Assembly: GCF_014207445.1 (NCBI RefSeq)
Contig: NZ_JACHEM010000005.1
Span: forward strand, 124,001-188,000
Length of the DNA stretch: 64,000 nucleotides
Direction: 5' to 3'
Origin: Streptomyces candidus
GTDB taxonomy: Bacteria > Actinomycetota > Actinomycetes > Streptomycetales > Streptomycetaceae
Positions 52,472 to 61,659 of this stretch are shown here, one piece after another. The stretch's first letter is position 1, and every line of letters begins with the position of its first letter. The notes under the pieces are model-generated. The model was not told where the DNA came from. It worked only from the letters and a program-made list of their open reading frames with translations, and did no database searches. Position numbers and translations under genes: made by a program.

Positions 52472-54010
52472 ATGCCCGCCCCCACCGATGAGCAGAGCAC
52501 AGCCGTCGACGCCTTCCGGCGCGGAGACCACGTGGTCCTGCAGGCAGGTGCCGGAACCGGCAAGACCACGACGCTGACCATGCTCGCCGAAGCCACCGAA
52601 AGGCGTGGCCGCTACATCGCCTTCAACAAGGCCATCGCCGCCGACGCGGCCCGCAAGTTCCCGGGCAACGTGCGGTGCAGGACGGCGCACTCGCTCGCCT
52701 TCGGCGCCGTGGGCCACAAGTACGCCTCACGGATGGACGCCCCCCGCGTCCCCGGCTGGAGGACCGGCGTCCTGCTCGGCATCGCGGGCAACCTGCGGAT
52801 GCGCATCGGCGAACGGAACGTCACCAACAAGGCGCTCTCCTACACCGTGCTGCGAACAGTCACCCGTTTCTGCCAGTCGGCGGACCGGGTCATCCAGCGC
52901 CACCACGTCCCGCACCTGCGCGGCATCGAAGCCGAGCATCTGCACGCCCAGCTCGTCGACGTCGTCCTGCCCTACGCGACCAAGGCATGGGAGGACCTGC
53001 AGAACCCGTTCGAGGGCGTCGTCCGCTTCGACCACGACCACTACCTGAAAATCTGGGCCCTGACCGACCCGGTGATCAAGGCGGACTTCCTGCTGCTCGA
53101 CGAAGCGCAGGACACCAACCCCGTCGTGGAGCAGGTCTTCAGCCGGCAGCGGCACCACGCACAGCTGGTGATGGTCGGCGACTCCGCCCAGGCGATCTAC
53201 GGCTGGCGCGGAGCCCGGGACGTGATGAGCGACTTCGACGGCACCCGACTGGCCCTGTCCCAGTCCTTCCGGTTCGGCTCCGCGCTCGCCGAGGAGGCGA
53301 ACCGGTGGCTGCGCATTGTGGACTCGCCCATCCGGCTGACCGGCACCCCGGCGATCAGCACCCGGCTGGAACGCGTCGAGCAGCCGGACGCGATCCTGTG
53401 CCGCTCGAACGTCGGCGCGATGCTCGAAGTGATGCGGCTGCTGGAGGACGGCCGCCGCGTCGCCCTCGTGGGTGGCGGCGAGGCCCTGCGTGCCCTCGCG
53501 CGAGCCGCCCGGGACCTCAAGGAGGGCAGGCGCTGCACCCACCCCGAACTGATCCTTTTCGACTCCTGGGGCGAACTCCAGGAGTACGCCGAATACGATC
53601 CCTCCGGCCGCGACCTGCTGCCTCTGGTGGACCTCATCGACGAGCACGGCGTCGAGGTCATCCTGCACGCGGTGGACAAACTCTCCGCCGAACAGGGCGC
53701 GGACATCGTCGTGTCCACCGCGCACAGGGCCAAGGGCCGCGAGTGGGCTTCGGTCCGCATCGGGGAGGACTTCACCGAACCGGCGGACCAGGAGGAGACG
53801 GACGAGGCGGGCAACCCGCTGCCCGGCGACATCGACGACGCCGAAGCGCGCCTCGCCTACGTCGCCGTCACCCGCGCCCGCCACCGGCTCGACCTCGGCG
53901 GCCTGGACTGGATCAATCAGCACCCCGACGGCAGCCCGGGCGACAGCCACCCGCCCGAGGCCCCTGAACCGCCGTCCCCGTGGGACGCGCTGGGGCCCGC
54001 CTCCGACTGA
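52472..54010 (+). CDS. UvrD/Rep-like superfamily 1 DNA helicase (short form)
   Basis: 512 residues; ATG 52472 preceded by GAGGAG. Walker A is 'LQAGAGTGKTTTLTMLAEAT' (K31), Walker B 'ADFLLLDEAQDTNPVVEQVF', motif III 'MVGDSAQAIYGWRGARDVMS', motif IV 'LALSQSFRFGSALAEEANRW', motif V 'DIVVSTAHRAKGREW' and motif VI 'AEARLAYVAVTRARHRLDLG'. All ATPase motifs are present, but the protein is shorter than UvrD (about 720). It lacks the long 1B/2B insertions, like the compact actinobacterial group of F-box-helicase-1-type enzymes. It would translocate 3'-5' on DNA in repair or recombination. Confidence 0.92.
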   Translation: MPAPTDEQSTAVDAFRRGDHVVLQAGAGTGKTTTLTMLAEATERRGRYIAFNKAIAADAARKFPGNVRCRTAHSLAFGAVGHKYASRMDAPRVPGWRTGVLLGIAGNLRMRIGERNVTNKALSYTVLRTVTRFCQSADRVIQRHHVPHLRGIEAEHLHAQLVDVVLPYATKAWEDLQNPFEGVVRFDHDHYLKIWALTDPVIKADFLLLDEAQDTNPVVEQVFSRQRHHAQLVMVGDSAQAIYGWRGARDVMSDFDGTRLALSQSFRFGSALAEEANRWLRIVDSPIRLTGTPAISTRLERVEQPDAILCRSNVGAMLEVMRLLEDGRRVALVGGGEALRALARAARDLKEGRRCTHPELILFDSWGELQEYAEYDPSGRDLLPLVDLIDEHGVEVILHAVDKLSAEQGADIVVSTAHRAKGREWASVRIGEDFTEPADQEETDEAGNPLPGDIDDAEARLAYVAVTRARHRLDLGGLDWINQHPDGSPGDSHPPEAPEPPSPWDALGPASD

Positions 54011-54088
54011 CGACAGGATCCGGACCCCCTACCCTGCTCCACCACCCCAGCAGTCACCAGCACGTCACCGGGTCGCAGGGCAGCCTCC

Positions 54089-54979
54089 TCAGTAGGTGAA
54101 GGTGGTCAGCACCGCCATGTGGTCGCTGGGCCAGTTCGCACCGCCGCCGACCGTGGTGGAGGAGACGGCGTCAAGGGTGCCTCCGCGGTACTTGATGAAG
54201 TCGATGCGGTCCTGCGGCTCCGGGCGGCCGCCGGTGGACTTCACCACCGGGGACCAGGTGTTGCCGGGCTGGGCTGCTTCGTCGGGGTGCACCTCGCGGT
54301 AGGAGTCCCGGTAGCCGCTGTCCGAGAACGCCTTGGTGGCCGGCCACTGGACCACGGAGTCGCAGTGTGCGGCCTTCGTGTCGGCGGTCCAGTCCAGGTG
54401 CGAGGGCGAGTTGAAGTCTCCGGCGATGATGGCGGGGCTGGACCCCGCCCAGCTCACGACCTCCTTGGCCTGCTTGCTCCGGTTGGCCTCGTCGGCATGG
54501 ATCGTGGCATAGGAGTCGTTGTCCCAGCAGGCGTTGTACGGGCCGTACTTGGTGTAGTCGAAGTGCACGGAGTAGACCCAGAATCCCTTGATCTTCGCGG
54601 CTGTCACGCCGTTGCCGGTACTGGTCCGGTCGGTCTTCTCGAAGGGGTAACGGGAGACGATGTCCACGTGGGTGCCGGTCGCGGTGGTGTACCAGCCGAG
54701 GCGGTCGGCGATGCGTCGGGCGGAGTCGCCGTCGTGTTCCTGGAGGGCGACGACGTCGGCCTTGGCCTGGGTGATCGCGTCGGCGATCTTGGCGATGCCG
54801 TTGCTGACCCGGTTGCCGCCGTGCCAGGTGTTGAAGGACATCACCCTCAGGACCTGCGCGGAGGGCGCGGCCCGGGGCTTCGGGTCCGGCACGGCGAAGG
54901 CCGAACCGGAGAGGGTGCTGCTCAGGACGAGTACGGCCGCGGCCGCGGCGGCGGTGCGCCGGAGAGTGATCGAGGACAT
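54089..54979 (-). CDS. Secreted endonuclease/exonuclease/phosphatase family protein
   Basis: 296 residues from ATG 54979. The signal peptide is 'ITLRRTAAAAAAVLVLSSTL' then SGSAFA. The catalytic domain has 'VLRVMSFNTWHGGNRVSNGI', 'KADVVALQEHDGDSARRIAD' (catalytic Glu in the Q-E motif), 'PAIIAGDFNSPSHLDW' (G-D-F-N) and 'GANWPSDHMAVLTTFTY' (S-D-H). All residues of the DNase I-like phosphodiesterase site are present. It acts outside the cell on DNA, RNA or phospholipid headgroups. The ribosome-binding site is weak. Confidence 0.9.
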   Translation of the reverse strand: MSSITLRRTAAAAAAVLVLSSTLSGSAFAVPDPKPRAAPSAQVLRVMSFNTWHGGNRVSNGIAKIADAITQAKADVVALQEHDGDSARRIADRLGWYTTATGTHVDIVSRYPFEKTDRTSTGNGVTAAKIKGFWVYSVHFDYTKYGPYNACWDNDSYATIHADEANRSKQAKEVVSWAGSSPAIIAGDFNSPSHLDWTADTKAAHCDSVVQWPATKAFSDSGYRDSYREVHPDEAAQPGNTWSPVVKSTGGRPEPQDRIDFIKYRGGTLDAVSSTTVGGGANWPSDHMAVLTTFTY

Positions 54980-55150
54980 GCCCAAGTGTGCAACCGTCGG
55001 ATGCGGCCGGGCACGGGCGATGTCGTGGAGGACCCGTAGTGCTCTCGTGAACCGGCGGGAACACGCAGGCCCCGGAACCCACCGTTCACTGAACACGAGG
55101 GGCGGCCCGCAGGGAACGCACGGCGCCCCGAGCGCGTTCACCCCGCACGT

Positions 55151-55185
55151 CCCCGTGCCCGCGGCGGTGAACCGCGGACACGGGG
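55151..55185 (-). terminator. Terminator hairpin after the GH87-like gene
   Basis: A 14-bp stem with one internal mismatch (55151-55164 with 55172-55185) and a seven-base loop starts 25 bp beyond the stop on the reverse strand. Confidence 0.75.
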
Positions 55186-55209
55186 GTCGGGGGGAAGGGA
55201 CAGGGGTGG

Positions 55210-58200
55210 TCAGGGCGTCCGGTTGATGGTGAACTGCGAGCCGGGTTCGATCAGTACATCACCCTGCGCCGAGTTCGTGATGGTCACGTTCGTGAGGGTT
55301 GCGCTGCCCCGGGCACCGCTCATCGCAAGGATGCCGGAGCCGTTGTTCGACTTGTCGATGCGGACATTGGTGATCTTCACGTCCGGCATCGTGCCGCCAC
55401 CCGTCTTGAACTGGATGCCGTCGTAGGTCGAGTCGTGGATGTCGGTGTCCCGGATGGTGACGCCGGGGATGTCGGGACCCTGGGCGAAGAGGGTGATGGC
55501 GCCGAACTCCTGGTCCTCGTTCCAGAAGGCGCCGCCGGTGCGGTGGAGCGCGTTGTTGGCGATGAGGGTCTGCCCCGAGAACGGCAGCGGGTCGTGGTCG
55601 GTGGCCAGCATGATGCCGGGGTAGTTCATGGTGTCGGCGATGACGTTGTTCTCGATGGTGTTGCCGTAACCGCCGTACACCGCGATGCCGTTGGCCCGCC
55701 AGGGCAGCTGGATGGTGTTGTTGCGGAAGTGGTTGTCGTGGCCGATGTCCACCGACGTGTCCTTCACGTACTTGCTGGCCCAGACCGCGAGCGCGTCGTC
55801 GCCGTTGTTGCGGAACGAGGAGTTGTACACGGTCGAGTTACGGGTGCCGTTGGCGAAGTTGATGCCGTCGGCGTACGTGTTGCGGATCCGCATCCCGGTG
55901 AACTGCACGCCGTCGCCCGGCCCCCAGAGCTCCGGAATGTTGGAGTAGTCGCGTCCGGCCCACACCCCGACGTTCGCGTGCTCGATCCACACGTTGTCGA
56001 TCTTCGTGTTCTTGCCGAACCGTCCGTTGAGCCCGACGCCGCCCTCGTGGTTGCCGTCGCCGCCGCGGATGGTGCCGGAGCCGAAGATCGCGATGTCGGA
56101 GATCTTGGTGTTGTCGTCGATGTCGAAGCCGAAGTTGCCCTCGTGCGGGTGGTTGATGCCGCCCGCCTCGTGCGGCGGGGTGAGAGTGTACAGCTGGGAG
56201 TGCCACATCCCGGCGCCCCGGATCGTCACGTCGCGGATGCCCACCGTGTTGAACTGCCCGCGGTTCAGCGGGTCGTCGGTGAGGATCTTCTGCTCCTGGC
56301 GCCACTGGCCCGCAGGGATCCAGACGCAGGCGATCTCGCCCTTCTGGTCGGCCGTCACCGCACGCTGGAGGGCGGCGGTGTCGTCGATGCCGTCGTTCGG
56401 CACCGCGCCGTACGTGGTGATCGAGGTGCACTCCGCCGGCCTCGCGCTCGGCGGGGCGACCTGCTCCAGGTCCACCAGGTCGATGATGTAGAACGCGGCG
56501 GAGTCACCGGCGTCCCGCTGGAGCCGGAACTTCGTGCCCGCCGGGTACGTCCGGGACAGCAGCGCGTGGGACTCGTCGAACAGGCGCCGCGCGTCCGCCT
56601 TCGGGGTGTTGGTCAGGCCCTCCGGGTCATCGGTCAGCCCGTACAGCCAGCTGTGCTTCGAGGACAGGGTCAGTTTCCGTACGAAGGTGTCGTCGGCGTA
56701 CAGGCTGATCGTCGCCTCGGCTCCGCCGCCCCCCGGGGCGTCGGGGATCGAGTTGCGCACGACGATCGAGTTCGCGGCACTGGCGGCGGTGAACTCCACG
56801 TACTGGCCGGTGGAGTTCAGTCGCACCGACTTCCGGCCGGAGGACTCGGTGGCGAAGTTGGTGTGTCCGAAGGTCCGCTTCTGGTCGGCGGTGAGCAGCG
56901 TGCCCTGATAGCGGGCGTCCTCGGCCTCGTACTCCGTGTACGGCACGGCGGCGCCGCGTCCGACGACGACGGAGCGGGCGAAGACGTTGTTGTTCTCGTC
57001 GGTCTCGGCGACCGTGTTCGTGGCGTCGGCCGTCGCCGTCAGGGTGACGCCGCCACTGGTGGCCGTCCACGTGCCGGTCATCGGGACCTGGACGGTGGAA
57101 CCGGGCGCGATCGCACCGGTGGTGCCGTTGAGCGTGGTCGTGCCGGCGGCCAGCCGCGTCACCGTACCGGCCGGTGCACCCGTGGTCCCGCGGTTGTGCA
57201 CCGCCACGGTGAACCCCACCTGGGCGCCGACCGCGGGGGCGGCGGGGTTGGTGGTGATGCCCGTGACCCGCAGGTCCACGCCCGGACTCTGACCGATCGC
57301 CAGCTTGGTCGCGGCCGTGCGGCTGTTGTTGGTGTCGTCCTGTTCGACGACGGTGTTCGTCGGATCGACCACCGCGGACACGGTGTACGAGCCGACGGGG
57401 CGCTTGCCCACCTTGACCGGGACGGTTGCCGAGGCACCGGCCGCCAGCGCGGACACCGGGGCCGAACCGGCCACCGTGCCCTCCAGGCTGACGTTCACGG
57501 TGCTGGCGGGAGCCGCGGCGGTGCCCGTGTTGCGTACCAGGGCGTTGACCGTCACCTCGTCCGACTCGGACGGGGCGGACGGCGTCCAGGTCAGGTCGGT
57601 GACCACCAGATCCGGGTTCGGCGCGGCCGAGCCCACGACCTGGAACTCCGCCACCTGGGCGCCGGGGGCACCGGTGTTGGAGAAGAAGGTCAGCCGCAGA
57701 TCCGCGTAGCGCCCGCTCACCGGGATCGTGACGGTGTTCTGCCCGGCGGAGGGGCTGAACGCGTAGTCGGCCCGCGCCTTGAGGGAGGTGAAGCCGGAGG
57801 CCGACTGTTCACGCCCGAGGACCTGGATCGCCTGTGTCCGCGCACCCCACTCCTGGGCAGGGTTCAGCTTCACGACGACGGCGTTCACGTCGGCGTTGGC
57901 CCCCAGCTTCACCGTCAGGCTCGCGGGGAACCCGGAGGACTCCCAGTACGAGGTGACCGCGTCGTCATTGGCGTTGGCGGCAACGTAGGTCTGCGTCGCG
58001 GAGGTCGCCTCGATCGGCTTGTTGCGCGCCAGGTTGGTGCCGCCCGTCGGCGGATCCCCCGGGCCCTGGTCGGCTTCCCCGTACACCTCCAGTTCGGACA
58101 ACTGGGCTGCGTTCCAGCCGGAGTTGGCGCTCACCCGCACTCGTACGAAGCGGGTGACGGCGGGGGAGAGGGCGATGCTCACCGTGTTCGCGGCGGACGG

Positions 58201-58584
58201 GTCGAAGGTGCGCACCCCCGAGGCGGCGAGGTCGCTGAAGGCGCTGCCGTCGGTACTGCCCTGGACGCTCAGTGTCTGGCGGCGCGGCTCCCACGCCTGG
58301 GGCAGCTTCAGCGCGACCCGGTTCACCCGGACGCTGCTGCCCAGGTCGACCTGTACCCATTGCGGGAAAACGCCCGCGGGCCCCTCCCAGTACGACAGCT
58401 GGCTGCCGTCGGTGATGTTGCCCGCCGGATGGGCGCCGTGGGCGCCACCGGCTGTCGCGGTCCTGCCGAATGCGAGATCGGGGCTTTCCGCCGCCTGTGC
58501 GGTGACGGGCAGCAGCCCGACTGTGATGAGGGCGGCTATCACCGTGCCGGTGATCAGCCGCCAGCCCTGTTGTCTCCATCTCAT
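55210..58584 (-). CDS. Secreted multidomain alpha-1,3-glucanase/mycodextranase-like (GH87)
   Basis: 1124 residues from ATG 58584 (AGAGG six bases upstream). In order: signal peptide ending 'PVTAQA'; two discoidin (F5/8C) domains at ~35-175 and ~190-320; two CARDB domains at ~325-530 ('VDPTNTVVEQDDTNN', 'ADATNTVAETDENNN'); a CBM6/35-like domain ('EYEAEDARYQGTLLTADQKR'); and a right-handed beta-helix starting 'ITTYGAVPNDGIDDTAALQR'. 'YADGINF' and 'NNGDDALAVW' place three Asp with the same 0/+23/+24 spacing as the catalytic Asp trio of GH87 alpha-1,3-glucanases. It probably cleaves fungal or bacterial alpha-1,3-glucan outside the cell. A pectate-lyase-like role is less likely. Confidence 0.82.
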   Translation of the reverse strand: MRWRQQGWRLITGTVIAALITVGLLPVTAQAAESPDLAFGRTATAGGAHGAHPAGNITDGSQLSYWEGPAGVFPQWVQVDLGSSVRVNRVALKLPQAWEPRRQTLSVQGSTDGSAFSDLAASGVRTFDPSAANTVSIALSPAVTRFVRVRVSANSGWNAAQLSELEVYGEADQGPGDPPTGGTNLARNKPIEATSATQTYVAANANDDAVTSYWESSGFPASLTVKLGANADVNAVVVKLNPAQEWGARTQAIQVLGREQSASGFTSLKARADYAFSPSAGQNTVTIPVSGRYADLRLTFFSNTGAPGAQVAEFQVVGSAAPNPDLVVTDLTWTPSAPSESDEVTVNALVRNTGTAAAPASTVNVSLEGTVAGSAPVSALAAGASATVPVKVGKRPVGSYTVSAVVDPTNTVVEQDDTNNSRTAATKLAIGQSPGVDLRVTGITTNPAAPAVGAQVGFTVAVHNRGTTGAPAGTVTRLAAGTTTLNGTTGAIAPGSTVQVPMTGTWTATSGGVTLTATADATNTVAETDENNNVFARSVVVGRGAAVPYTEYEAEDARYQGTLLTADQKRTFGHTNFATESSGRKSVRLNSTGQYVEFTAASAANSIVVRNSIPDAPGGGGAEATISLYADDTFVRKLTLSSKHSWLYGLTDDPEGLTNTPKADARRLFDESHALLSRTYPAGTKFRLQRDAGDSAAFYIIDLVDLEQVAPPSARPAECTSITTYGAVPNDGIDDTAALQRAVTADQKGEIACVWIPAGQWRQEQKILTDDPLNRGQFNTVGIRDVTIRGAGMWHSQLYTLTPPHEAGGINHPHEGNFGFDIDDNTKISDIAIFGSGTIRGGDGNHEGGVGLNGRFGKNTKIDNVWIEHANVGVWAGRDYSNIPELWGPGDGVQFTGMRIRNTYADGINFANGTRNSTVYNSSFRNNGDDALAVWASKYVKDTSVDIGHDNHFRNNTIQLPWRANGIAVYGGYGNTIENNVIADTMNYPGIMLATDHDPLPFSGQTLIANNALHRTGGAFWNEDQEFGAITLFAQGPDIPGVTIRDTDIHDSTYDGIQFKTGGGTMPDVKITNVRIDKSNNGSGILAMSGARGSATLTNVTITNSAQGDVLIEPGSQFTINRTP

Positions 58585-58916
58585 GATGGCCTCTGTTCCG
58601 AGATGACGGGAGCTCCGGTCGGGAAGTGACGGAGAGCTCAAGAGAAACCGGCAACGGACGTGTGCTCAATTTGAGCGAAACGGTCGAGTTTTTGCGTTGC
58701 CGAGGACACAGGTTTCTACCGGCGCGTCGCTTTGTCAACGGCCGTGACAGTGGTGCGAGTTGCTGGGGGAGTCGGCGCAGGTCAGTCGTGGACGAGCACC
58801 GAGAATGGCAGGTGCATGTCATGTTCGCGCGGTACTCGCCCCGGTTTCCCGGAGTTCCACGGCCTCGGGAAACCGGGGATCCGGGGCCCGGGGGCCCGGG
58901 GGCGCGCTGGTGGCGG

Positions 58917-59936
58917 TTACCGGGGCGACGCCGCGGGCGGCTGCGCCGTCGAACCGCGGACGACGAGTTCCGGCTCGAAGAGAAGCTCGCCCGGGTACGT
59001 CTGCGCGCCCTGGATCTGGGTGCACAGCAGTTCCACCGCGGCACGCCCCATCGCCTCGATGGGCTGGCGAACGGTGGAGAGCGAGGGATCGGTGCAGTTC
59101 ATGAAGGCCGAGTCGTCGAAGCCGACGACGGAGACGTCCGTGGGAACGTTCATTCCCCGTCGGCGGACGGCCCGGATGGCCCCCAGGGCCAGCGGGTCGC
59201 TCGCGCAGACGATGCCCGTCACCCCGCGTTCCAGCAGGCGGGCGGCGGACGCCTGGCCTCCCTCCAGGGAGAACATCGACCGTTCGACGAGTTCCTCGGG
59301 CAGTTCCGCGCCCGCCGAACGCGCCACCGCGCGCGCGGCGTCCAGTTTGCGCCGGGACGGAATGTGGTCGGAGGGTCCCAGGAGCAGGCCGATCCGCTCG
59401 TGCCCGAGGGATACCAGGTGGCGCCACGCCTGCTCGACGGCGACCGCGTCGTCGCAGGAGACGCAGGGGAAGTCGAGCCCCTCGATGGGGGCGTTGATCA
59501 GTACCACCGGGACCTGGCGCTCGGCGAGCAGCCGGTAGTGGTCGTGCGGCGCGTCGGCCTGGGCGAACAGTCCCCCGGCGAAGACGACCCCGGAGACCTG
59601 TTGCTGCAGCAGCAGCTCCACGTAGTCCGCCTCCGAGACCCCGCCCTTGGTCTGGGTGCACAGCACGGGCGTGAGGCCCTGTTGTGCCAGCGCCCCGCCG
59701 ATCACCTCGGCGAACGCGGGGAAGATGGGGTTCTGGAGCTCGGGCAGGACGAGCCCGACGAGACGGGCGCGCTCGCCCCGCAGCTGGGTGGGGCGCTCGT
59801 AACCCAGTACGTCCAGCGCGGTCAGCACGGACTGGCGGGTCATCTCCGAGACACCCGGTTTACCGTTGAGCACACGGCTGACCGTGGCCTCGCTGACCCC
59901 CACCTTCTTGGCCACCTGGGCAAGTCGTCGCGTCAT
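58917..59936 (-). CDS. LacI-family transcriptional repressor
   Basis: 339 residues from ATG 59936. The N-terminal headpiece 'RRLAQVAKKVGVSEATVSRV' then LNGKPGVSEMTRQ is a textbook LacI helix-turn-helix. The periplasmic-binding-protein-like effector domain runs from ~60 ('LVGLVLPELQNPIFPAFAEV') to the end, with 'RRRGMNVPTDVSVVGFDDSA' near the C-terminus. It is divergent from the binding-protein/permease/glucosidase operon, like AglR or MalR of alpha-glucoside systems, and should dissociate on binding an imported alpha-glucoside. GCAAGC repeats fill its own promoter. Confidence 0.92.
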   Translation of the reverse strand: MTRRLAQVAKKVGVSEATVSRVLNGKPGVSEMTRQSVLTALDVLGYERPTQLRGERARLVGLVLPELQNPIFPAFAEVIGGALAQQGLTPVLCTQTKGGVSEADYVELLLQQQVSGVVFAGGLFAQADAPHDHYRLLAERQVPVVLINAPIEGLDFPCVSCDDAVAVEQAWRHLVSLGHERIGLLLGPSDHIPSRRKLDAARAVARSAGAELPEELVERSMFSLEGGQASAARLLERGVTGIVCASDPLALGAIRAVRRRGMNVPTDVSVVGFDDSAFMNCTDPSLSTVRQPIEAMGRAAVELLCTQIQGAQTYPGELLFEPELVVRGSTAQPPAASPR

Positions 59937-59940
59937 GCGC

Positions 59941-59975
59941 GCAAGCCTAACGCAAGCGGTGCAAGCCAGTTGCGT
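59941..59975. promoter_or_regulatory. GCAAGC repeat cluster upstream of the LacI gene
   Basis: GCAAGC occurs at 59941-59946, 59952-59957 and 59961-59966, followed by its near-inverse TTGCGT at 59970. These TTGC/GCAA half-sites are typical LacI-family operator parts and suggest autoregulation. Confidence 0.45.
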
Positions 59976-60103
59976 AATGTGCGTGGCCGCCCGGGTCGGA
60001 CGAACGGATCCCGCGGACGACATGCAGAGGCGCTCCGCGGGGGCGTCCCCTCCCTCGCGCGGCAACGCCGTCTCCCAGCGGCCCGTCGTGACGCAGTCGT
60101 AAT

Positions 60104-60164
60104 CTTGCAAGTTGCGATCGACTTATTGCGCGTCAATGTCGGAGGTCCTATGGTTGCGCAGCAA
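60104..60164 (+). promoter_or_regulatory. Alpha-glucoside operon promoter with LacI-type half-sites
   Basis: TTGCGC (60126-60131) and TATGGT (60149-60154, spacer 17) form a plausible -35/-10 pair. The palindrome CTTGCAAG (60104-60111) and the dyad TTGC-GCA-GCAA (60154-60164) flank it, and TTGCGA/TTGCGC lie between. A LacI dimer or tetramer bound at these sites would block initiation. The binding-protein ATG is at 60203. Confidence 0.55.
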
Positions 60165-60202
60165 TCAGGGCAGTGCTTGGGTGTCACCTCCGAGGAGCCG
60201 TA

Positions 60203-61534
60203 ATGAAGCCCCGTAACCTCCCGATCCTTCTCACCGCAGGTCTCGTACTCAGCCTCTCGGCCTGCGGCGGCACCTCGTCGGACGCCAAGGCCGGAGACGT
60301 GGCCATCACCGTGGCGTGCCAGCCGGCGAAGACGGCCGCGAAGCAGCGCAAGGCGTGGGACGACGACATCGCCGCGTTCGAGAAGACGCACCCGGGCGTC
60401 AAGGTCAACAGCACCGATCAGCAGCCGTGCTTCGATCCGAAGACGTTCGCCGCGAAGCTGGCGGGCGGGCAGATGGAGACGGTCTTCATGGTCCCCGTCA
60501 CCAACTACGCCGACGTGATCGCCAAGAAGCAGGCCAAGGACATCACCGGCGAAACAGGCCTGGTGAAGAACTTCGGCGACATCAAGCAGGACGTCCGGGA
60601 CATGGTCACCAAGGACGGCAAGGTCTACGGGGTCCCCAACGTGAGCTACAGCGTCGGCCTCGTGTACAACCGCAAGCTCTTCACCCAGGCCGGCCTCGAC
60701 CCGGACAGCCCGCCCAGGACGTGGGACGAGGTCCGCGCCGCGGCGAAGAAGATAGCCGGCCTGGGTCCCGGCTACGTCGGTTACGGCGAGTACGGCGGCG
60801 GCAACGTCGGCGGCTGGCACTTCGCGCAGGCCCTCTTCAGCCGCGGCGGCGAGATGACCGCCGACGGCAAGGCCGCCTTCAACAGCCCGGAGGGCAAAGC
60901 CGTGTTGCAGACCCTGCACGACATGCGCTGGCAGGACAACAGTGTCGGCAGCAAGGTGCTGATCGGCTGGGAAGCCCTGATGCAGCAGATGGCGGCGGGC
61001 CGGACGGGCATGATGCTCGGTGCGCCGGACGTCGTCACCGACCTGGTGCAGAAGTTCCAGGGCAGCGTCGACGCCTACGGCATCGCGGGCGTCCCCGGGG
61101 GCAAGGCCTCACTGACCGGCGGCGAGGCCTACATGATCAACCCCAAGGCGGACGCCGCGCAGACCAGGGCCGCCCTGCAGTGGATCGACTTCCAGTTCAA
61201 CACGCCCGGCAAGGGCCGCCACGACTACGCCCGAGGCAAGGCCAACGGCGAGGCCGTGGGCGTCCCCAACAACGACTACATGGGCGACTCCCCGACCGGC
61301 AGAGCCCTCGCCAAGGCCCGTGAGGAGAACGCCGTACTGCCGACCAAGAACTACCGGTTCTACGTCGAGGCCGCCTCCGGCGTCGAGGCGAAGCTGGAGC
61401 CGCCGAAGGCGCAGGAGCTGTACGCGGTGCTCGACGTGCCCATGTCCGCCGTACTGACGCGGAAGAACGCCGACATCGACAAGCTGCTCGCGGACGCCGA
61501 GGCCAAGGCGAACTCGATCCTGGCCAAGGGCTGA
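60203..61534 (+). CDS. ABC transporter sugar-binding lipoprotein (alpha-glucoside type)
   Basis: 443 residues; ATG 60203 is preceded by CGAGGAG. The signal peptide ends in lipobox LSAC (Cys19 or so). The mature protein is a family-1 solute-binding protein: 'WDDDIAAFEKTHPGVKVNST', 'YGVPNVSYSVGLVYNRKLFT', 'GLDPDSPPRTWDEVRAAAKK' and 'LTGGEAYMINPKADAAQTRA'. Two extra Cys ('TVACQPAK', 'DQQPCFDP') may form a disulfide. The divergent LacI, permeases and a downstream GH13 enzyme match AglE-type alpha-glucoside uptake. With the GH87 enzyme nearby, nigero-oligosaccharides are a candidate cargo. Confidence 0.9.
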   Translation: MKPRNLPILLTAGLVLSLSACGGTSSDAKAGDVAITVACQPAKTAAKQRKAWDDDIAAFEKTHPGVKVNSTDQQPCFDPKTFAAKLAGGQMETVFMVPVTNYADVIAKKQAKDITGETGLVKNFGDIKQDVRDMVTKDGKVYGVPNVSYSVGLVYNRKLFTQAGLDPDSPPRTWDEVRAAAKKIAGLGPGYVGYGEYGGGNVGGWHFAQALFSRGGEMTADGKAAFNSPEGKAVLQTLHDMRWQDNSVGSKVLIGWEALMQQMAAGRTGMMLGAPDVVTDLVQKFQGSVDAYGIAGVPGGKASLTGGEAYMINPKADAAQTRAALQWIDFQFNTPGKGRHDYARGKANGEAVGVPNNDYMGDSPTGRALAKAREENAVLPTKNYRFYVEAASGVEAKLEPPKAQELYAVLDVPMSAVLTRKNADIDKLLADAEAKANSILAKG

Positions 61535-61541
61535 CGGCGCG

Positions 61542-61576
61542 GGTGCGGGGGCCGCCCGACGGACGGCCCCCGCACC
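61542..61576 (+). terminator. Intra-operon hairpin between binding-protein and permease genes
   Basis: A perfect 13-bp GC stem (61542-61554 with 61564-61576) and a nine-base loop start 8 bp after the binding-protein stop. In binding-protein operons such a structure commonly ends or stabilises part of the transcripts, so the binding protein is made in excess of the permeases. Confidence 0.75.
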
Positions 61577-61659
61577 GCCACGACAGCCGCTGAACCCCTG
61601 GCCGGAACCACAGCCGGTAGCCCAGGGCCGGGAACTCGGCCGGGAACTTGGAGATCACG

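Noticed and set aside
55435..58629. 1064-residue plus-strand open frame
   Set aside because: Exact antisense shadow of the GH87-like gene; Val/Gly/Arg repeats typical of the complementary frame in GC-rich DNA.
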